The notes beneath the pieces were generated by a model, which worked only from the letters and a program-made list of their open reading frames with translations, was not told where the DNA came from and ran no database searches. The translations under genes and the position numbers were made by a program. 64,000 nucleotides of DNA from Paraclostridium hominis (GTDB taxonomy: Bacteria > Bacillota > Clostridia > Peptostreptococcales > Peptostreptococcaceae): positions 42,760 through 106,759 of the forward strand of contig NZ_JACRWD010000007.1 in the NCBI RefSeq assembly GCF_014306135.1, given 5' to 3'. Shown here in pieces: positions 53,148 through 61,957 of this stretch. The stretch's first letter is position 1; each line of letters opens with the position of its first letter.

Positions 53148-54917
53148 GTGAGTTATATAAAGGGGGAAAAAGCCTATATTATAAATACCATATTTGGAAT
53201 TTGTATGTTTTTACTTATAGGTATATTTAGACCAACATTAGTTTATTTTTTTAATATAGATATAATAAATTTACTAATGATAATTATGATTATAATAGCT
53301 GTTTTAATAATTGTATATACAAAAGAAAATAAAAGAAAAAGTATAAATATATTTGATAGATCGGTAAATATGTTTATATTGGGAAGTGTATTTTTTATAA
53401 TTAAAAATGAAAGTAATATATTTACACCTATATTAACTATAATAAGTTGTATATTAATTTTTATATTGTATAAGAAAAAGTTAAGAACTAAATATATTAA
53501 AAATTATATTTCATATTTTATAATAGCTTTTTCAATAATTATAATAGTTACAACTATAATACAAGATTATTTAGGTTTTTCAAATTTATATGATTTAGAT
53601 AGAGGATATAAATCTTGTAGTATAATAAAAGAATTAGATATTCCAACTAATGCAAAAAAACGGAATTATAAGTTAACTAATGATAATGTTAAAGTTAGTA
53701 TTGGCTATAGGATAAAAGGTATAGATAAGAGTTATAAAAAAACTTCTTTGTATATAGAAAAATTAAAAAATGAGGGATGGAAGATTATTGATGTTAAGCA
53801 TTTTTTTAATAAAGATTTATATACTTTAACAAAAGATGAAAGAAGCGTGATTATTGAAATGAAAGAAAATAGTTTGATAATAGGAGTAGTATCAGATATA
53901 AAAGATAAGATAAGTAAAATGAGCCTTGAAGAAAAAATAGGTCAAATGATAATAGCAGGATTTAATGGAAAAAAGTTAAATGATGAAATTAATACATTAG
54001 TAAATGATTTAGATGTAGGGGGTATTATACTTTTTTCTCGTAATATAGAAAATTCAAATCAATTGAAAAAGTTAACCGAAGATATAAATAATATAAATAA
54101 AAATATACCTTTATTTATATCAACCGATGAAGAAGGAGGAAGAGTAAGTCGCCTTCCAAATGATACAACTAAGTTTAAAAGTGCAAAAGATATAGGAGAT
54201 AAAGGTGATACTAACTATGCATATGAAAACGGTATGAATTTAGGAAGAACTTTAAAAGAACATAATATAAATATGGATTTTGCACCTGTAATTGATATAT
54301 ATAGCAATCCTAAAAACACTGTTATAGGGGATAGAGCTTTTGGAACTGATGAAAAGATAGTTTCAGCTATGGGCATAGCCACTATGAATGGATTAAAAAG
54401 AGAAGGAGTAATACCTGTAGTTAAACATTTCCCAGGACATGGTGATACAGATATAGATTCACATTTTGACCTTCCAGTTGTAAATAAAAGTTTAAAACAA
54501 CTTGAAAACTTTGAATTAGTTCCTTTTAAAGAAGCAATAGATAAAGGCTGTGATGCAATTATGGTATCTCATATATTAGTTGAAAAAATAGATAGTAAAA
54601 ATCCTGCTACCTTATCTAAAAATATTATATATAAATTGCTTAGAGAGAAGATGAACTTTAAAGGAGTAGTTATAACTGATGATATGCATATGAAGGCTAT
54701 AAGTAATAATTTATCTATAGAAGAAGCTAGTGTTAAATCTATCAATGCAGGAAGTGATATAATATTAATTGGAAGTGATATAGATATTACTAAATCTGTT
54801 ATAGAAAAAATAAAATTGGCTGTGAAAAATAATAATATAACAGAAGATAGAATTGATGAAAGTGTATATAGAATATTAACTTTAAAAGAAAAATATCTTA
54901 ACAAAAAAGATAAATAA
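53148..54917 (+). CDS. nagZ: Beta-N-acetylhexosaminidase (NagZ, GH3) with membrane N-terminus
   Basis: A 589-residue protein. About four membrane helices occupy residues 1-145, then a linker, then the GH3 domain (about 255-589). The catalytic motif KHFPGHGDTDIDSH contains the Asp-His dyad of NagZ, and the nucleophile lies in VITDDMHM. It removes N-acetylglucosamine from peptidoglycan fragments. The GTG start lies a few bases after AAGGATTGG. It follows cspC by 26 bases, where C. difficile has sleC. A role in spore cortex turnover is possible but not shown. Confidence 0.92.
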   Translation: MSYIKGEKAYIINTIFGICMFLLIGIFRPTLVYFFNIDIINLLMIIMIIIAVLIIVYTKENKRKSINIFDRSVNMFILGSVFFIIKNESNIFTPILTIISCILIFILYKKKLRTKYIKNYISYFIIAFSIIIIVTTIIQDYLGFSNLYDLDRGYKSCSIIKELDIPTNAKKRNYKLTNDNVKVSIGYRIKGIDKSYKKTSLYIEKLKNEGWKIIDVKHFFNKDLYTLTKDERSVIIEMKENSLIIGVVSDIKDKISKMSLEEKIGQMIIAGFNGKKLNDEINTLVNDLDVGGIILFSRNIENSNQLKKLTEDINNINKNIPLFISTDEEGGRVSRLPNDTTKFKSAKDIGDKGDTNYAYENGMNLGRTLKEHNINMDFAPVIDIYSNPKNTVIGDRAFGTDEKIVSAMGIATMNGLKREGVIPVVKHFPGHGDTDIDSHFDLPVVNKSLKQLENFELVPFKEAIDKGCDAIMVSHILVEKIDSKNPATLSKNIIYKLLREKMNFKGVVITDDMHMKAISNNLSIEEASVKSINAGSDIILIGSDIDITKSVIEKIKLAVKNNNITEDRIDESVYRILTLKEKYLNKKDK

Positions 54918-54938
54918 GGACCATCTTAGATGGTCCTT
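54916..54938. terminator. Bidirectional terminator after nagZ
   Basis: A 10-bp perfect stem (54916-54925 with 54929-54938) with a TTA loop. Confidence 0.85.
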
Positions 54939-54956
54939 ATTTAATTGATTTAAACT

Positions 54957-56567
54957 TTAATTAACAGAGTTTATTTTTGATATAGAGTAAATTACTATAT
55001 CTGAATCATTATCACTTACAACCATTAAACCATTACCAGTAAATTCTATAACTCCATTAATATCTTCTGATTTTAAAGAATTGATATCTTTATTATTTAG
55101 ATCTATATCTTTAACTACACTAGAAGTGTTTTTATCTAAATTAATATTTTCTATAACTTGGTGATTACTTTTTACAAGTTCGGTAGAGTTAACAACAGGA
55201 CTCATTTTTATATCACTAATATTTTCTATAGTGCTATGTTTTACATTTTTTATACTATTAATAGTTTCATATGAATTTTTTGAAACTACAGATGCAGTCT
55301 CAGCTTCATTAGTTATATTTTTAATTATAGATTTATGTTGAATTATAAAGTCACTTAAAGGGAGCATATTTTCAGATTGATATTTTACTAAATCATTGTT
55401 GTAATCTATATCTAAAGATTTTATTAATGTATCTTTAGATATATCCATATCTGATAATGAATTTTTTAGATGTGATCTATATATATTTCCGACTATATTA
55501 ATTGTATCTTCAGGAATTACACTAAATGTTTTAAATGTTAATCTTAGAGGTTCAAAAGTTCCATCATCTAAAAAAACGCCTATATAGTTTTCTCCAGTGG
55601 GATCAAGTCTAAGAAGTCTTCCATCTAATTCATGTTTATTTATAAATCTATTTACAGGAGCTAAATCTAGTACTTCTACAGTTTTAGGTGGTATAATTTG
55701 TCTTTGAATATCTATATTTGATATAGTATTTTCTAAATACTGGGGATTTATATTTGTAATGGCTTCTATTTTGTTTTGACTTATATCACCTATCGCTTGT
55801 GCAGGTATCTGACTTGTTGATATAGGATAATCTTTTATTTCTAAATTAGTTAATACATTTATATCTTCGGTATATATAGGTTTTGAAACTTCCACTTCTT
55901 CAGAATTGTTAGTAAGTACTAATTTTTCTTCAGTTTCAATTTCAGTTAATACATTTTCAGTATTTTTTTCAATAAAACTTACAACATCTAGTTTATCTGT
56001 ATCTAAGTTAACATCTTCTAAAACGTCCTTTTTATTTACATATAAGTTTGTGCTTGAGTTTAAAATATCTTCTTTTGATAGGTTTGGTGATATGTAGCTA
56101 CCTGAAGGTTTGTTATAATTTATAGTTTTAATATTTTCCATATTTTTTATTATATAATCTTGAAGATTATCGTTTCTACTAAAGTCATTAGTAAAAGTAT
56201 TAAAATTTTGGACTCTTCTTTTTCTAGAAAAAGAAATTTGATCGTTATAATTATAATTAGCTAAACTTCTTAATCTCCTTGATAACAAATCTTTAAATTT
56301 GTTTAAATTTATATTGTCTGTAAGTATTTTTATTTTTACTATTTTATTTAAATTTATTGCTTTATTTTTATAAAGTATTATATTTTTATTTATTGAAAAA
56401 TTATCTTCTTTTGAGTTTGATACTACAACTGTATTAACAAATCCATCTTCAGTTGTAATAGATATAGGTACATAAACATCATTTTTATTTGAAGAATCAT
56501 AAACTATCTCCTCTACAACACTAAAGATATCTATTATTGATGTAGGGTTAGGCTGTATAGCATCCAT
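54957..56567 (-). CDS. Unrecognised 536-residue Asn/Ile-rich protein
   Basis: No family recognised. The protein is rich in Asn, Ile, Ser and Asp, has no membrane helix and no cysteine, and no signal peptide. A basic patch with RRLRSL and SRKRR is near residues 95-115. A better-folded stretch near residues 310-365 contains LDGRLLRLDPTGENYIGVFL. The rest is of low complexity with weakly repeated blocks (ENISD, KSIIKN). An AGGAGG Shine-Dalgarno lies before the ATG. Its surroundings (csp locus, His-rich and collagen-like proteins) suggest a spore-surface protein; this is inference. Confidence 0.7.
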   Translation of the reverse strand: MDAIQPNPTSIIDIFSVVEEIVYDSSNKNDVYVPISITTEDGFVNTVVVSNSKEDNFSINKNIILYKNKAINLNKIVKIKILTDNINLNKFKDLLSRRLRSLANYNYNDQISFSRKRRVQNFNTFTNDFSRNDNLQDYIIKNMENIKTINYNKPSGSYISPNLSKEDILNSSTNLYVNKKDVLEDVNLDTDKLDVVSFIEKNTENVLTEIETEEKLVLTNNSEEVEVSKPIYTEDINVLTNLEIKDYPISTSQIPAQAIGDISQNKIEAITNINPQYLENTISNIDIQRQIIPPKTVEVLDLAPVNRFINKHELDGRLLRLDPTGENYIGVFLDDGTFEPLRLTFKTFSVIPEDTINIVGNIYRSHLKNSLSDMDISKDTLIKSLDIDYNNDLVKYQSENMLPLSDFIIQHKSIIKNITNEAETASVVSKNSYETINSIKNVKHSTIENISDIKMSPVVNSTELVKSNHQVIENINLDKNTSSVVKDIDLNNKDINSLKSEDINGVIEFTGNGLMVVSDNDSDIVIYSISKINSVN

Positions 56568-56667
56568 ATATAAAACCTCCTAGAATAAATAATTATTATA
56601 TTTATATTTATGTGAATTAAGAATAGATTATTACAAACAGTAATATAGATAATTATAAAAATAAAAA

Positions 56668-56692
56668 GAGTTCATTTATTTAAAATGAACTC
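56668..56692 (-). terminator. Terminator of the His-rich repeat gene
   Basis: A stem of 8 to 12 bp with a bulge (core GAGTTCAT at 56668-56675 with ATGAACTC at 56685-56692), followed on the minus strand by T residues. Confidence 0.7.
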
Positions 56693-56748
56693 ATTTTTAT
56701 AAATTTACATTAGTTTGATTAAATGTTTTATCACTTTATAAATTAAAC

Positions 56749-57927
56749 TTATTCTTCGCGACGCTTAAATCCATCAGGTGATGAATATACAACTAATTCT
56801 TCTTGTTTTATAGAGAATAGTTTTTCACTAATTGATAATATGTCAAGTATAGTAGCATCGAAAGTTGTTCCTCCAGCTAGTATACCTGCTGCTGATGGTG
56901 TTATTTGTTTAGCTATGAATTTAAATTCAAAGTTTGCTCTTAAAGTTAATTCGTCCTTAGATTTAGGTAAGCAGATGTTACCAAATAAATTGATATCATT
57001 ATAAATACGTGGACCAAATACTACAGTACTAGCTGTAAAAGGTACACTACCTATAAAACCTTCAACTACGTATTGGGCACCAATAAGAGTAACATCTAAG
57101 TCATTATGAGCAAAAGTAGCACATGTTCCTTTATCATGGCAAAGGAAGTTTGATGTTATTGTTCCTTCGTAGCTATTAAATAAACTAGCTGAACATGATG
57201 GTGAAGTTCTTGGCGGAAGTGATCCAGTAAATGAACATATATTTATAGGTAAAGGATCAGTAGTAATTCCAGCACAAGTAAATCTTACAGCAATTTTATT
57301 TATACATACTCTTGAACCTACTGGAAAACCACCTGTTGGTGGATTATTTATAGTAAATAATGCAGGGTTTGATTGAGATATAGATTGTTTAGTACATGCA
57401 AATGCGTGTATTTTATCTGCTAATATAGGTGTACATACTGCACAGTGGATATCTGGACAATGAATATCCATAGGGTTACAACATTTTGTACATCCGTTTG
57501 ATGTTAGCGTTGTTTTTTCTGGGCAACAAGAACAATTTGATTTGCATTTTTCATCACGGCAGTCATGTTCATGTTTTTCATCATGGCAGTCATGTTTAGT
57601 TTTTTCATCATGGCAGTCATGGTCAGGTCTTTCTGGGTAATGATCATGTTTAGGTCTTTCTGGATAATGATCATGTTTAGGTCTTTCTGGGTAATGATCA
57701 TGTTTAGGTCTTTCTGGATAATGATCATACATAGGTCTTTCTGGGCAATGATCATATTCTGGTTTTACAGGACGATGATCATATTTAGGTCTTTCTGGAT
57801 AGTAATCATATTCTGGTCTTTCTGGGCAATGATCATATTTAGGTCTTTCTGGATAATGATCATACATAGGTCTATCAGAATAATAATTAACAGTTCTATT
57901 TACTCTAGTAGTCTTATTTTCTTCCAT
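56749..57927 (-). CDS. Spore-surface candidate with nine-residue His-rich tandem repeats
   Basis: A 392-residue protein. From residue 21 there are nine units of the pattern x-(Y/H)-D-H-Y-P-E-R-P, then three units of x-H-D-C-H-D-E-K-x, up to about residue 128. A Cys-rich segment follows (SNCSCCPEK, CTKCCNP, HCPDIHCAVC), then a folded domain of about 220 residues with further cysteines. No signal peptide or membrane helix. His, Asp and Cys content suggests metal binding. The layout resembles clostridial coat/exosporium proteins. The 27-bp repeats are prone to copy-number change. RBS GGAAAGGA precedes the ATG. Confidence 0.8.
   Translation of the reverse strand: MEENKTTRVNRTVNYYSDRPMYDHYPERPKYDHCPERPEYDYYPERPKYDHRPVKPEYDHCPERPMYDHYPERPKHDHYPERPKHDHYPERPKHDHYPERPDHDCHDEKTKHDCHDEKHEHDCRDEKCKSNCSCCPEKTTLTSNGCTKCCNPMDIHCPDIHCAVCTPILADKIHAFACTKQSISQSNPALFTINNPPTGGFPVGSRVCINKIAVRFTCAGITTDPLPINICSFTGSLPPRTSPSCSASLFNSYEGTITSNFLCHDKGTCATFAHNDLDVTLIGAQYVVEGFIGSVPFTASTVVFGPRIYNDINLFGNICLPKSKDELTLRANFEFKFIAKQITPSAAGILAGGTTFDATILDILSISEKLFSIKQEELVVYSSPDGFKRREE
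57606..57857 (-). repeat. 27-bp tandem repeat within the His-rich gene
   Basis: About nine units of 27 bases with near-identical text (for example tctttctggataatgatcat) encode the nine-residue unit. The three C-terminal units are a diverged set. Confidence 0.85.
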
Positions 57928-58102
57928 TTTATATATCCTTTCCTGTATTTATTAAGAGAAGCTTTTGTTTTTCTCTTTAATTAAATATATGATTTATTTA
58001 TAGATATGTTACTTGTTATAAATAGATTTTGTCTAAAATATGAATAAAGTAAATTATTAAAAATAAATATAATTATAAGGAAGTTTAGAAGGGGGTTGTA
58101 AG

Positions 58103-59125
58103 GTGTTTTTTAATAATGCAGAAATCTTAATTAAAAAATCAAATAGAGATTTAAACATATTTAAGCTAAGTGATAAGATAATATATGAAGATATTAAAGC
58201 AAATACAAATGAAATTTATAAAAAAGAATTTATAAAAGGGGATTACTCTTTTGTAGATATTCATATAGATATAGACGAAAATGACAATGTATATGGTATA
58301 TTAAATGATAAAAAAGGAAAGCTACTTAGTATAAGTATAGAAGATGATATATATATGGATACTATACTTAAGTATGATTGCAAAAATTTCTTCATAAAAT
58401 TTCCATACATAAAAAATTTTTCAAAAGAAAATCATATATTTTATTATTTAGTAAAGAAAGAAAATCCAAACATAAGTGATTTAATACATATATATAAAGA
58501 TAAAAATTTTTCTATGAAAAATATAGTTGATTATATACCATACAACATAATGAGTAATTTTGAAGTGATTTGGGATAAAAATATACTTATTTTATTTTAT
58601 TTTAAACATGTAGATGATGTTGAAGAGTTATTTGTATCAGCATTTGATATGAGAAAAAACAAATGGTCTGAACCTTTTAAAATAACAGATTCTAAAAAAA
58701 GCAAAATATATTTATCTGTCATAAAAGATATAAGAGGATATTATAATATAGTTTTTTCTGAAGAAAATGATGGTAAGTATCATTGTCAATATATAAAAGG
58801 GGAGTTAGTATATAATAAATTTGAAGTATTAGAATCAACACTTATAAAAACAGAGTTAATGTGTTTATTTCCTCATTTAATTAATCATAGAAATGAACTT
58901 TATATTCAATGGGGAGAATATAATAATTTATATACTTGTAAATCAGCTGATTTAGGAGCAACTTGGGGAAAAGTTAAGCTGAATAATCCAGAAGCAGATA
59001 AATTTTTAAAAAGGTATATATATAAATCAAATAATATTGAAGAAAGAGATTATATAGTAAATAGTATATTTACTGATAAAGAAGATATAGATATGCTAGA
59101 TTATAAAATAACAGATAGTTTGTAA
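58103..59125 (+). CDS. Hypothetical protein with Asp-box, beta-propeller-like
   Basis: A 340-residue protein with no signal peptide. Near residue 290 it has SADLGATWG, which matches the Asp-box (S-x-D-x-G-x-T-W) of sialidase/BNR beta-propellers, and the spacing of beta strands elsewhere suits a propeller. Only one clear Asp-box is present. The start is GTG at 58103 after GAAGGGGG. Divergent from the His-rich gene. Not a confirmed enzyme; catalytic residues of sialidases are not evident. Confidence 0.65.
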   Translation: MFFNNAEILIKKSNRDLNIFKLSDKIIYEDIKANTNEIYKKEFIKGDYSFVDIHIDIDENDNVYGILNDKKGKLLSISIEDDIYMDTILKYDCKNFFIKFPYIKNFSKENHIFYYLVKKENPNISDLIHIYKDKNFSMKNIVDYIPYNIMSNFEVIWDKNILILFYFKHVDDVEELFVSAFDMRKNKWSEPFKITDSKKSKIYLSVIKDIRGYYNIVFSEENDGKYHCQYIKGELVYNKFEVLESTLIKTELMCLFPHLINHRNELYIQWGEYNNLYTCKSADLGATWGKVKLNNPEADKFLKRYIYKSNNIEERDYIVNSIFTDKEDIDMLDYKITDSL

Positions 59126-59430
59126 ATATTGTATATTAAAAATAGCTTTCTAAAAAATTTTTAGGGGCTATTTTTTTATATTTTAAAAGCTTACAACATG
59201 AATTTAATAATTTTAAGAGATTAATAAATACATGAAAAAACACATAAAAGAAAAAATATAATCTAAAAATTAAATAATATGAAATAATATGTAAAATTAT
59301 GTATAAAACTAAATTTTCAGAAAATTTAATGATATATTTACTACTAAAGAAAAATCGAATATAGTAAAAGTGTGTAGGGGGAAAATATTGAAATATAGAA
59401 AAATTAATAGGATTATCAGGGGGAAACGAT
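59126..59430. other. Intergenic region before the His-rich protein gene
   Basis: It holds a terminator (59141-59172) and the start of a possible short upstream ORF (59388-59453). I looked for a Fur, Zur or cobalamin element and saw none that was convincing. Confidence 0.5.
59141..59172 (+). terminator. Terminator of the Asp-box gene
   Basis: A stem with several wobble pairs (AATAGC near 59141 with GGCTATT at the end), followed by a seven-T run. Confidence 0.7.
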
Positions 59431-59453
59431 ATGTTTTTACAAAGAAACTTTAG
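59388..59453 (+). CDS. Possible 21-codon upstream ORF overlapping the His-rich gene
   Basis: A TTG at 59388 follows AGGGGGAAAATA and opens a frame of 21 mostly basic codons that stops with TAG at 59451-59453, 23 bases inside the His-rich gene in another frame. It could be a leader or coupling ORF. It may also be chance, as the second AGGGGG clearly serves the main gene. Confidence 0.2.
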   Translation: MKYRKINRIIRGKRYVFTKKL

Positions 59454-59694
59454 ACTACATCATAATCCACACACAAATGGATGTTGTGGTAACGGAGGAG
59501 AAAACTGTTGTGGTTCTCATGAGCATAATCATAGTCATGAGCATACTCACACCCATGGACATGAACATGTAAATGGAATAGGTCATGACCACAATCATGA
59601 AGATGGGTTTACTGGCATTCATTCACATGAACATGATCACACTCATGAACATGGACATGATCATAATGGAGAGCATGAGCATAGCCATGAATAA
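59431..59694 (+). CDS. Small His-rich metal-binding protein
   Basis: An 87-residue protein with about 26 histidines and two CC pairs (GCCGN and NCCGS). The His-rich part has repeated HEH/HDH units. It contains NGIGHDHNHEDGFTGIH, which reappears almost exactly in the C-terminal tail of the ABC ATPase encoded 2.3 kb downstream. This suggests a metal store or chaperone (Ni, Zn or Co) serving the transporter. An AGGGGG Shine-Dalgarno precedes the ATG. A terminator separates it from the importer genes. Confidence 0.85.
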   Translation: MFLQRNFRLHHNPHTNGCCGNGGENCCGSHEHNHSHEHTHTHGHEHVNGIGHDHNHEDGFTGIHSHEHDHTHEHGHDHNGEHEHSHE

Positions 59695-59722
59695 AAATTA
59701 AAATAAATAATTTATGAAAATA

Positions 59723-59790
59723 AAAGCCATGAAGGTTTTAAATTATAAGGTATATTTGTTGTATCTTTATTTAAATAACCTCATGGCTTT
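59723..59790 (+). terminator. Terminator between the His-rich gene and the importer operon
   Basis: A basal 10-bp stem (59723-59732 with 59781-59790) closes a long loop with inner pairing, followed by nine T residues. Confidence 0.75.
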
Positions 59791-59846
59791 AATTTTTTTT
59801 TAGATTATAGTAAACTAAAAATAGGAAAAATATGGGGGAAATAAAA

Positions 59847-60875
59847 ATGATAAAAAGCAAAAGTTTAAAAAAGTTCGTAGCATTAATGGCTATAGCAGGG
59901 TTAACACTTAGTGTTGTTGGGTGTTCAAATAATAAAAAAGAAGAAGGAAAAGAGTCAAAATCAAAGGTTGAGGCAAACAATTTTGAAACTGTGGAATACG
60001 TTTACTCAGATGGGGCTAAGGATGTAAATGTAAAAGTTGATGCTCCAAAGCAAAAAGCAGTTACATTATCTCAGTTTATGACTGAAATGTTATTAGCGCT
60101 TGACTTAGGAGATAGAATGGTTGGAACAGCTCTTTTAGATAACCCAGTACTTCCTCAATATGAAGAAGCTTACAAAAAAATACCAGAACTTAAAGTAGGA
60201 GAAGGTCACTCTATATCTAAAGAAGCATTTGTAGCTACTGGAGCTGATTTTGTTAGTGGATGGGATTCATCTATAAATGAACAAACTACAGGTTCTCCAG
60301 AGGAACTTGTAAAAAATGGGGTAGCACCATTTATGGCTAAATCTTATGCACCAGATGCAACAGTAGAAACTGTTTATGAAGATTTTAATTTACTTGGTAA
60401 AATATTTGGAGTAGAAGATAAAGCTAAAGAAGTAGTAGATAAAATGAAAAATGATATAAAAGTTGTACAAGATAAAGTTGGAGATATGAAAGAAGAAGAT
60501 AAGGTTAAAATGATGGTTTATGATTCAGGTGAAAAAGATGCTATGGTAGTAGGATCTGGACTTGCTAATAATCTAATAGACATAGCTGGTGGAAATAATG
60601 TATTTGGAAAAGAAGCTGACAAGCCATACATAAATGTTTCATTTGAAAGTATAGTAGCAAAAAATCCTGAGGTTATATTAGTAACTGACTATTTAGCTGG
60701 AAGTCCAGTTAAGGAAAAAATTGATTTCTTAAAATCACATCCAGCACTTAAAGATGTACCTGCAATAAAAAATAATAAAATATATGTAGTTAAACTAGCT
60801 GACTTATCTCCAGGAGTTAGAAATCCTATGGTTATAGAAGAGATGCATAACTATTTTTATGGAGATAAAAAATAG
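59847..60875 (+). CDS. Substrate-binding lipoprotein of a metal/metal-chelate ABC importer
   Basis: A 342-residue lipoprotein with signal peptide ending in VVGC (Cys26) and a PF01497-type (FhuD/BtuF) binding fold. The usual sequence K-AVTL...TEMLLALDLGDRMVGTA and the C-terminal NPEVILVTDYLAG and VPAIKNNKIYVV are visible. The family carries siderophores, haem or cobalamin; here the His-rich partners suggest a metal complex. ATG 59847 follows GGGGGAA; an in-frame ATG at 59832 overlaps that Shine-Dalgarno and is rejected. The stop overlaps the next start by one base. Confidence 0.92.
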   Translation: MIKSKSLKKFVALMAIAGLTLSVVGCSNNKKEEGKESKSKVEANNFETVEYVYSDGAKDVNVKVDAPKQKAVTLSQFMTEMLLALDLGDRMVGTALLDNPVLPQYEEAYKKIPELKVGEGHSISKEAFVATGADFVSGWDSSINEQTTGSPEELVKNGVAPFMAKSYAPDATVETVYEDFNLLGKIFGVEDKAKEVVDKMKNDIKVVQDKVGDMKEEDKVKMMVYDSGEKDAMVVGSGLANNLIDIAGGNNVFGKEADKPYINVSFESIVAKNPEVILVTDYLAGSPVKEKIDFLKSHPALKDVPAIKNNKIYVVKLADLSPGVRNPMVIEEMHNYFYGDKK

Positions 60876-61957
60876 TGGAAGTTTCTGTAAATAAGACAAG
60901 AAGCCTTTCTAAAAAGAAAGGTTTCTTATTTTGGGTTATAGCTTTAACTATACTATTAGCAGGTACAGTAGTTGGAGCAATAGCTATAGGGAGTACATAT
61001 ATAGAGCCTGGAGAAGTTTATAAAGTCCTTTTAAATAAATTAACAAATGGAGCATTGTTTAGTGGTGTAGGTGAAGTTATGACCCAAAATATAATATGGG
61101 AAATAAGATTTCCAAGAGTATTATTAGGAGCTATATGTGGTGCAGGACTTGCTATATGTGGTGTTCTTATGCAATGCGTAACTAAAAATCCAATAGCAGA
61201 GCCATATATACTTGGAATTTCATCAGGTGCATCTTGTGGTGCTGTTGCTACTATTGTTTTAGGTGGAGTGGCAAGTCTTGGAATAAATAGTATAACTACT
61301 GGTGCATTTGTTGGTTCTATGGTATCGGGAGTATTAGTTTTTGCAATAGGTACACAAATGGGAAAAACTACATCTACAACAAGATTAGTACTTACTGGTA
61401 TGGCAATATCAACAATATTTTCAGCACTTACCAATTTACTTATATATTCAGCAAAAAATTCAAATCAAGCAAAAAATGCATTGTTTTGGACCATAGGGAG
61501 TTTAGGTGGAGCTAAGTGGGATGTTTTATTAATTCCATTTATAGTTTTAATTTTAGTTATAATTGTATCTTTTGTAATGTCAAAATCATTAGACATACTA
61601 CTTCTTGGAGATGATAGTGCTATAATTCTTGGAATAAATGTAAAACTTATAAAGTCAATTATTTTAATTCTTTCAACTCTTTTAACAGCTACATTGGTTG
61701 CAATAACTGGAGCTATAGGATTTATAGGATTAGTAGTTCCTCATATTTGTAGAACAATAGCTGGAAGTGATCATAAAAAACTTATAGTTCTTTCATCACT
61801 AATAGGAGCTATATTTTTAATATTATCAGATGTTTTAGCAAGGGGACTTTTCCCTCCAATAGAAATACCGATAGGAATAATAACAGCACTAGCAGGTGGT
61901 CCATTCTTCTTATATTTAATTTCTAAGAAAAATTACTCATTTGGAGGAAGAGATTAA
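60875..61957 (+). CDS. FecCD/BtuC-family ABC permease
   Basis: A 360-residue permease with about ten membrane helices. Family motifs include RFPRVLLGAICGAGLAICG and the coupling helix GAIGFIGLVVPHICR. The start is GTG, overlapping the stop of the binding protein gene by one base (TAGTG), so translation is coupled. Probably forms a homodimer in the importer. Confidence 0.94.
   Translation: MEVSVNKTRSLSKKKGFLFWVIALTILLAGTVVGAIAIGSTYIEPGEVYKVLLNKLTNGALFSGVGEVMTQNIIWEIRFPRVLLGAICGAGLAICGVLMQCVTKNPIAEPYILGISSGASCGAVATIVLGGVASLGINSITTGAFVGSMVSGVLVFAIGTQMGKTTSTTRLVLTGMAISTIFSALTNLLIYSAKNSNQAKNALFWTIGSLGGAKWDVLLIPFIVLILVIIVSFVMSKSLDILLLGDDSAIILGINVKLIKSIILILSTLLTATLVAITGAIGFIGLVVPHICRTIAGSDHKKLIVLSSLIGAIFLILSDVLARGLFPPIEIPIGIITALAGGPFFLYLISKKNYSFGGRD

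Noticed and set aside
57504..57984. Open frames on both strands across the His-rich repeats
   Set aside because: They are shadows of the 27-bp repeat in other frames; the 392-residue minus-strand frame has the ribosome binding site and sensible composition.
59126..59846. Fur or Zur boxes before the metal importer
   Set aside because: No sequence with acceptable match to the known consensus was found by eye; AT-rich text gives only weak partial matches.
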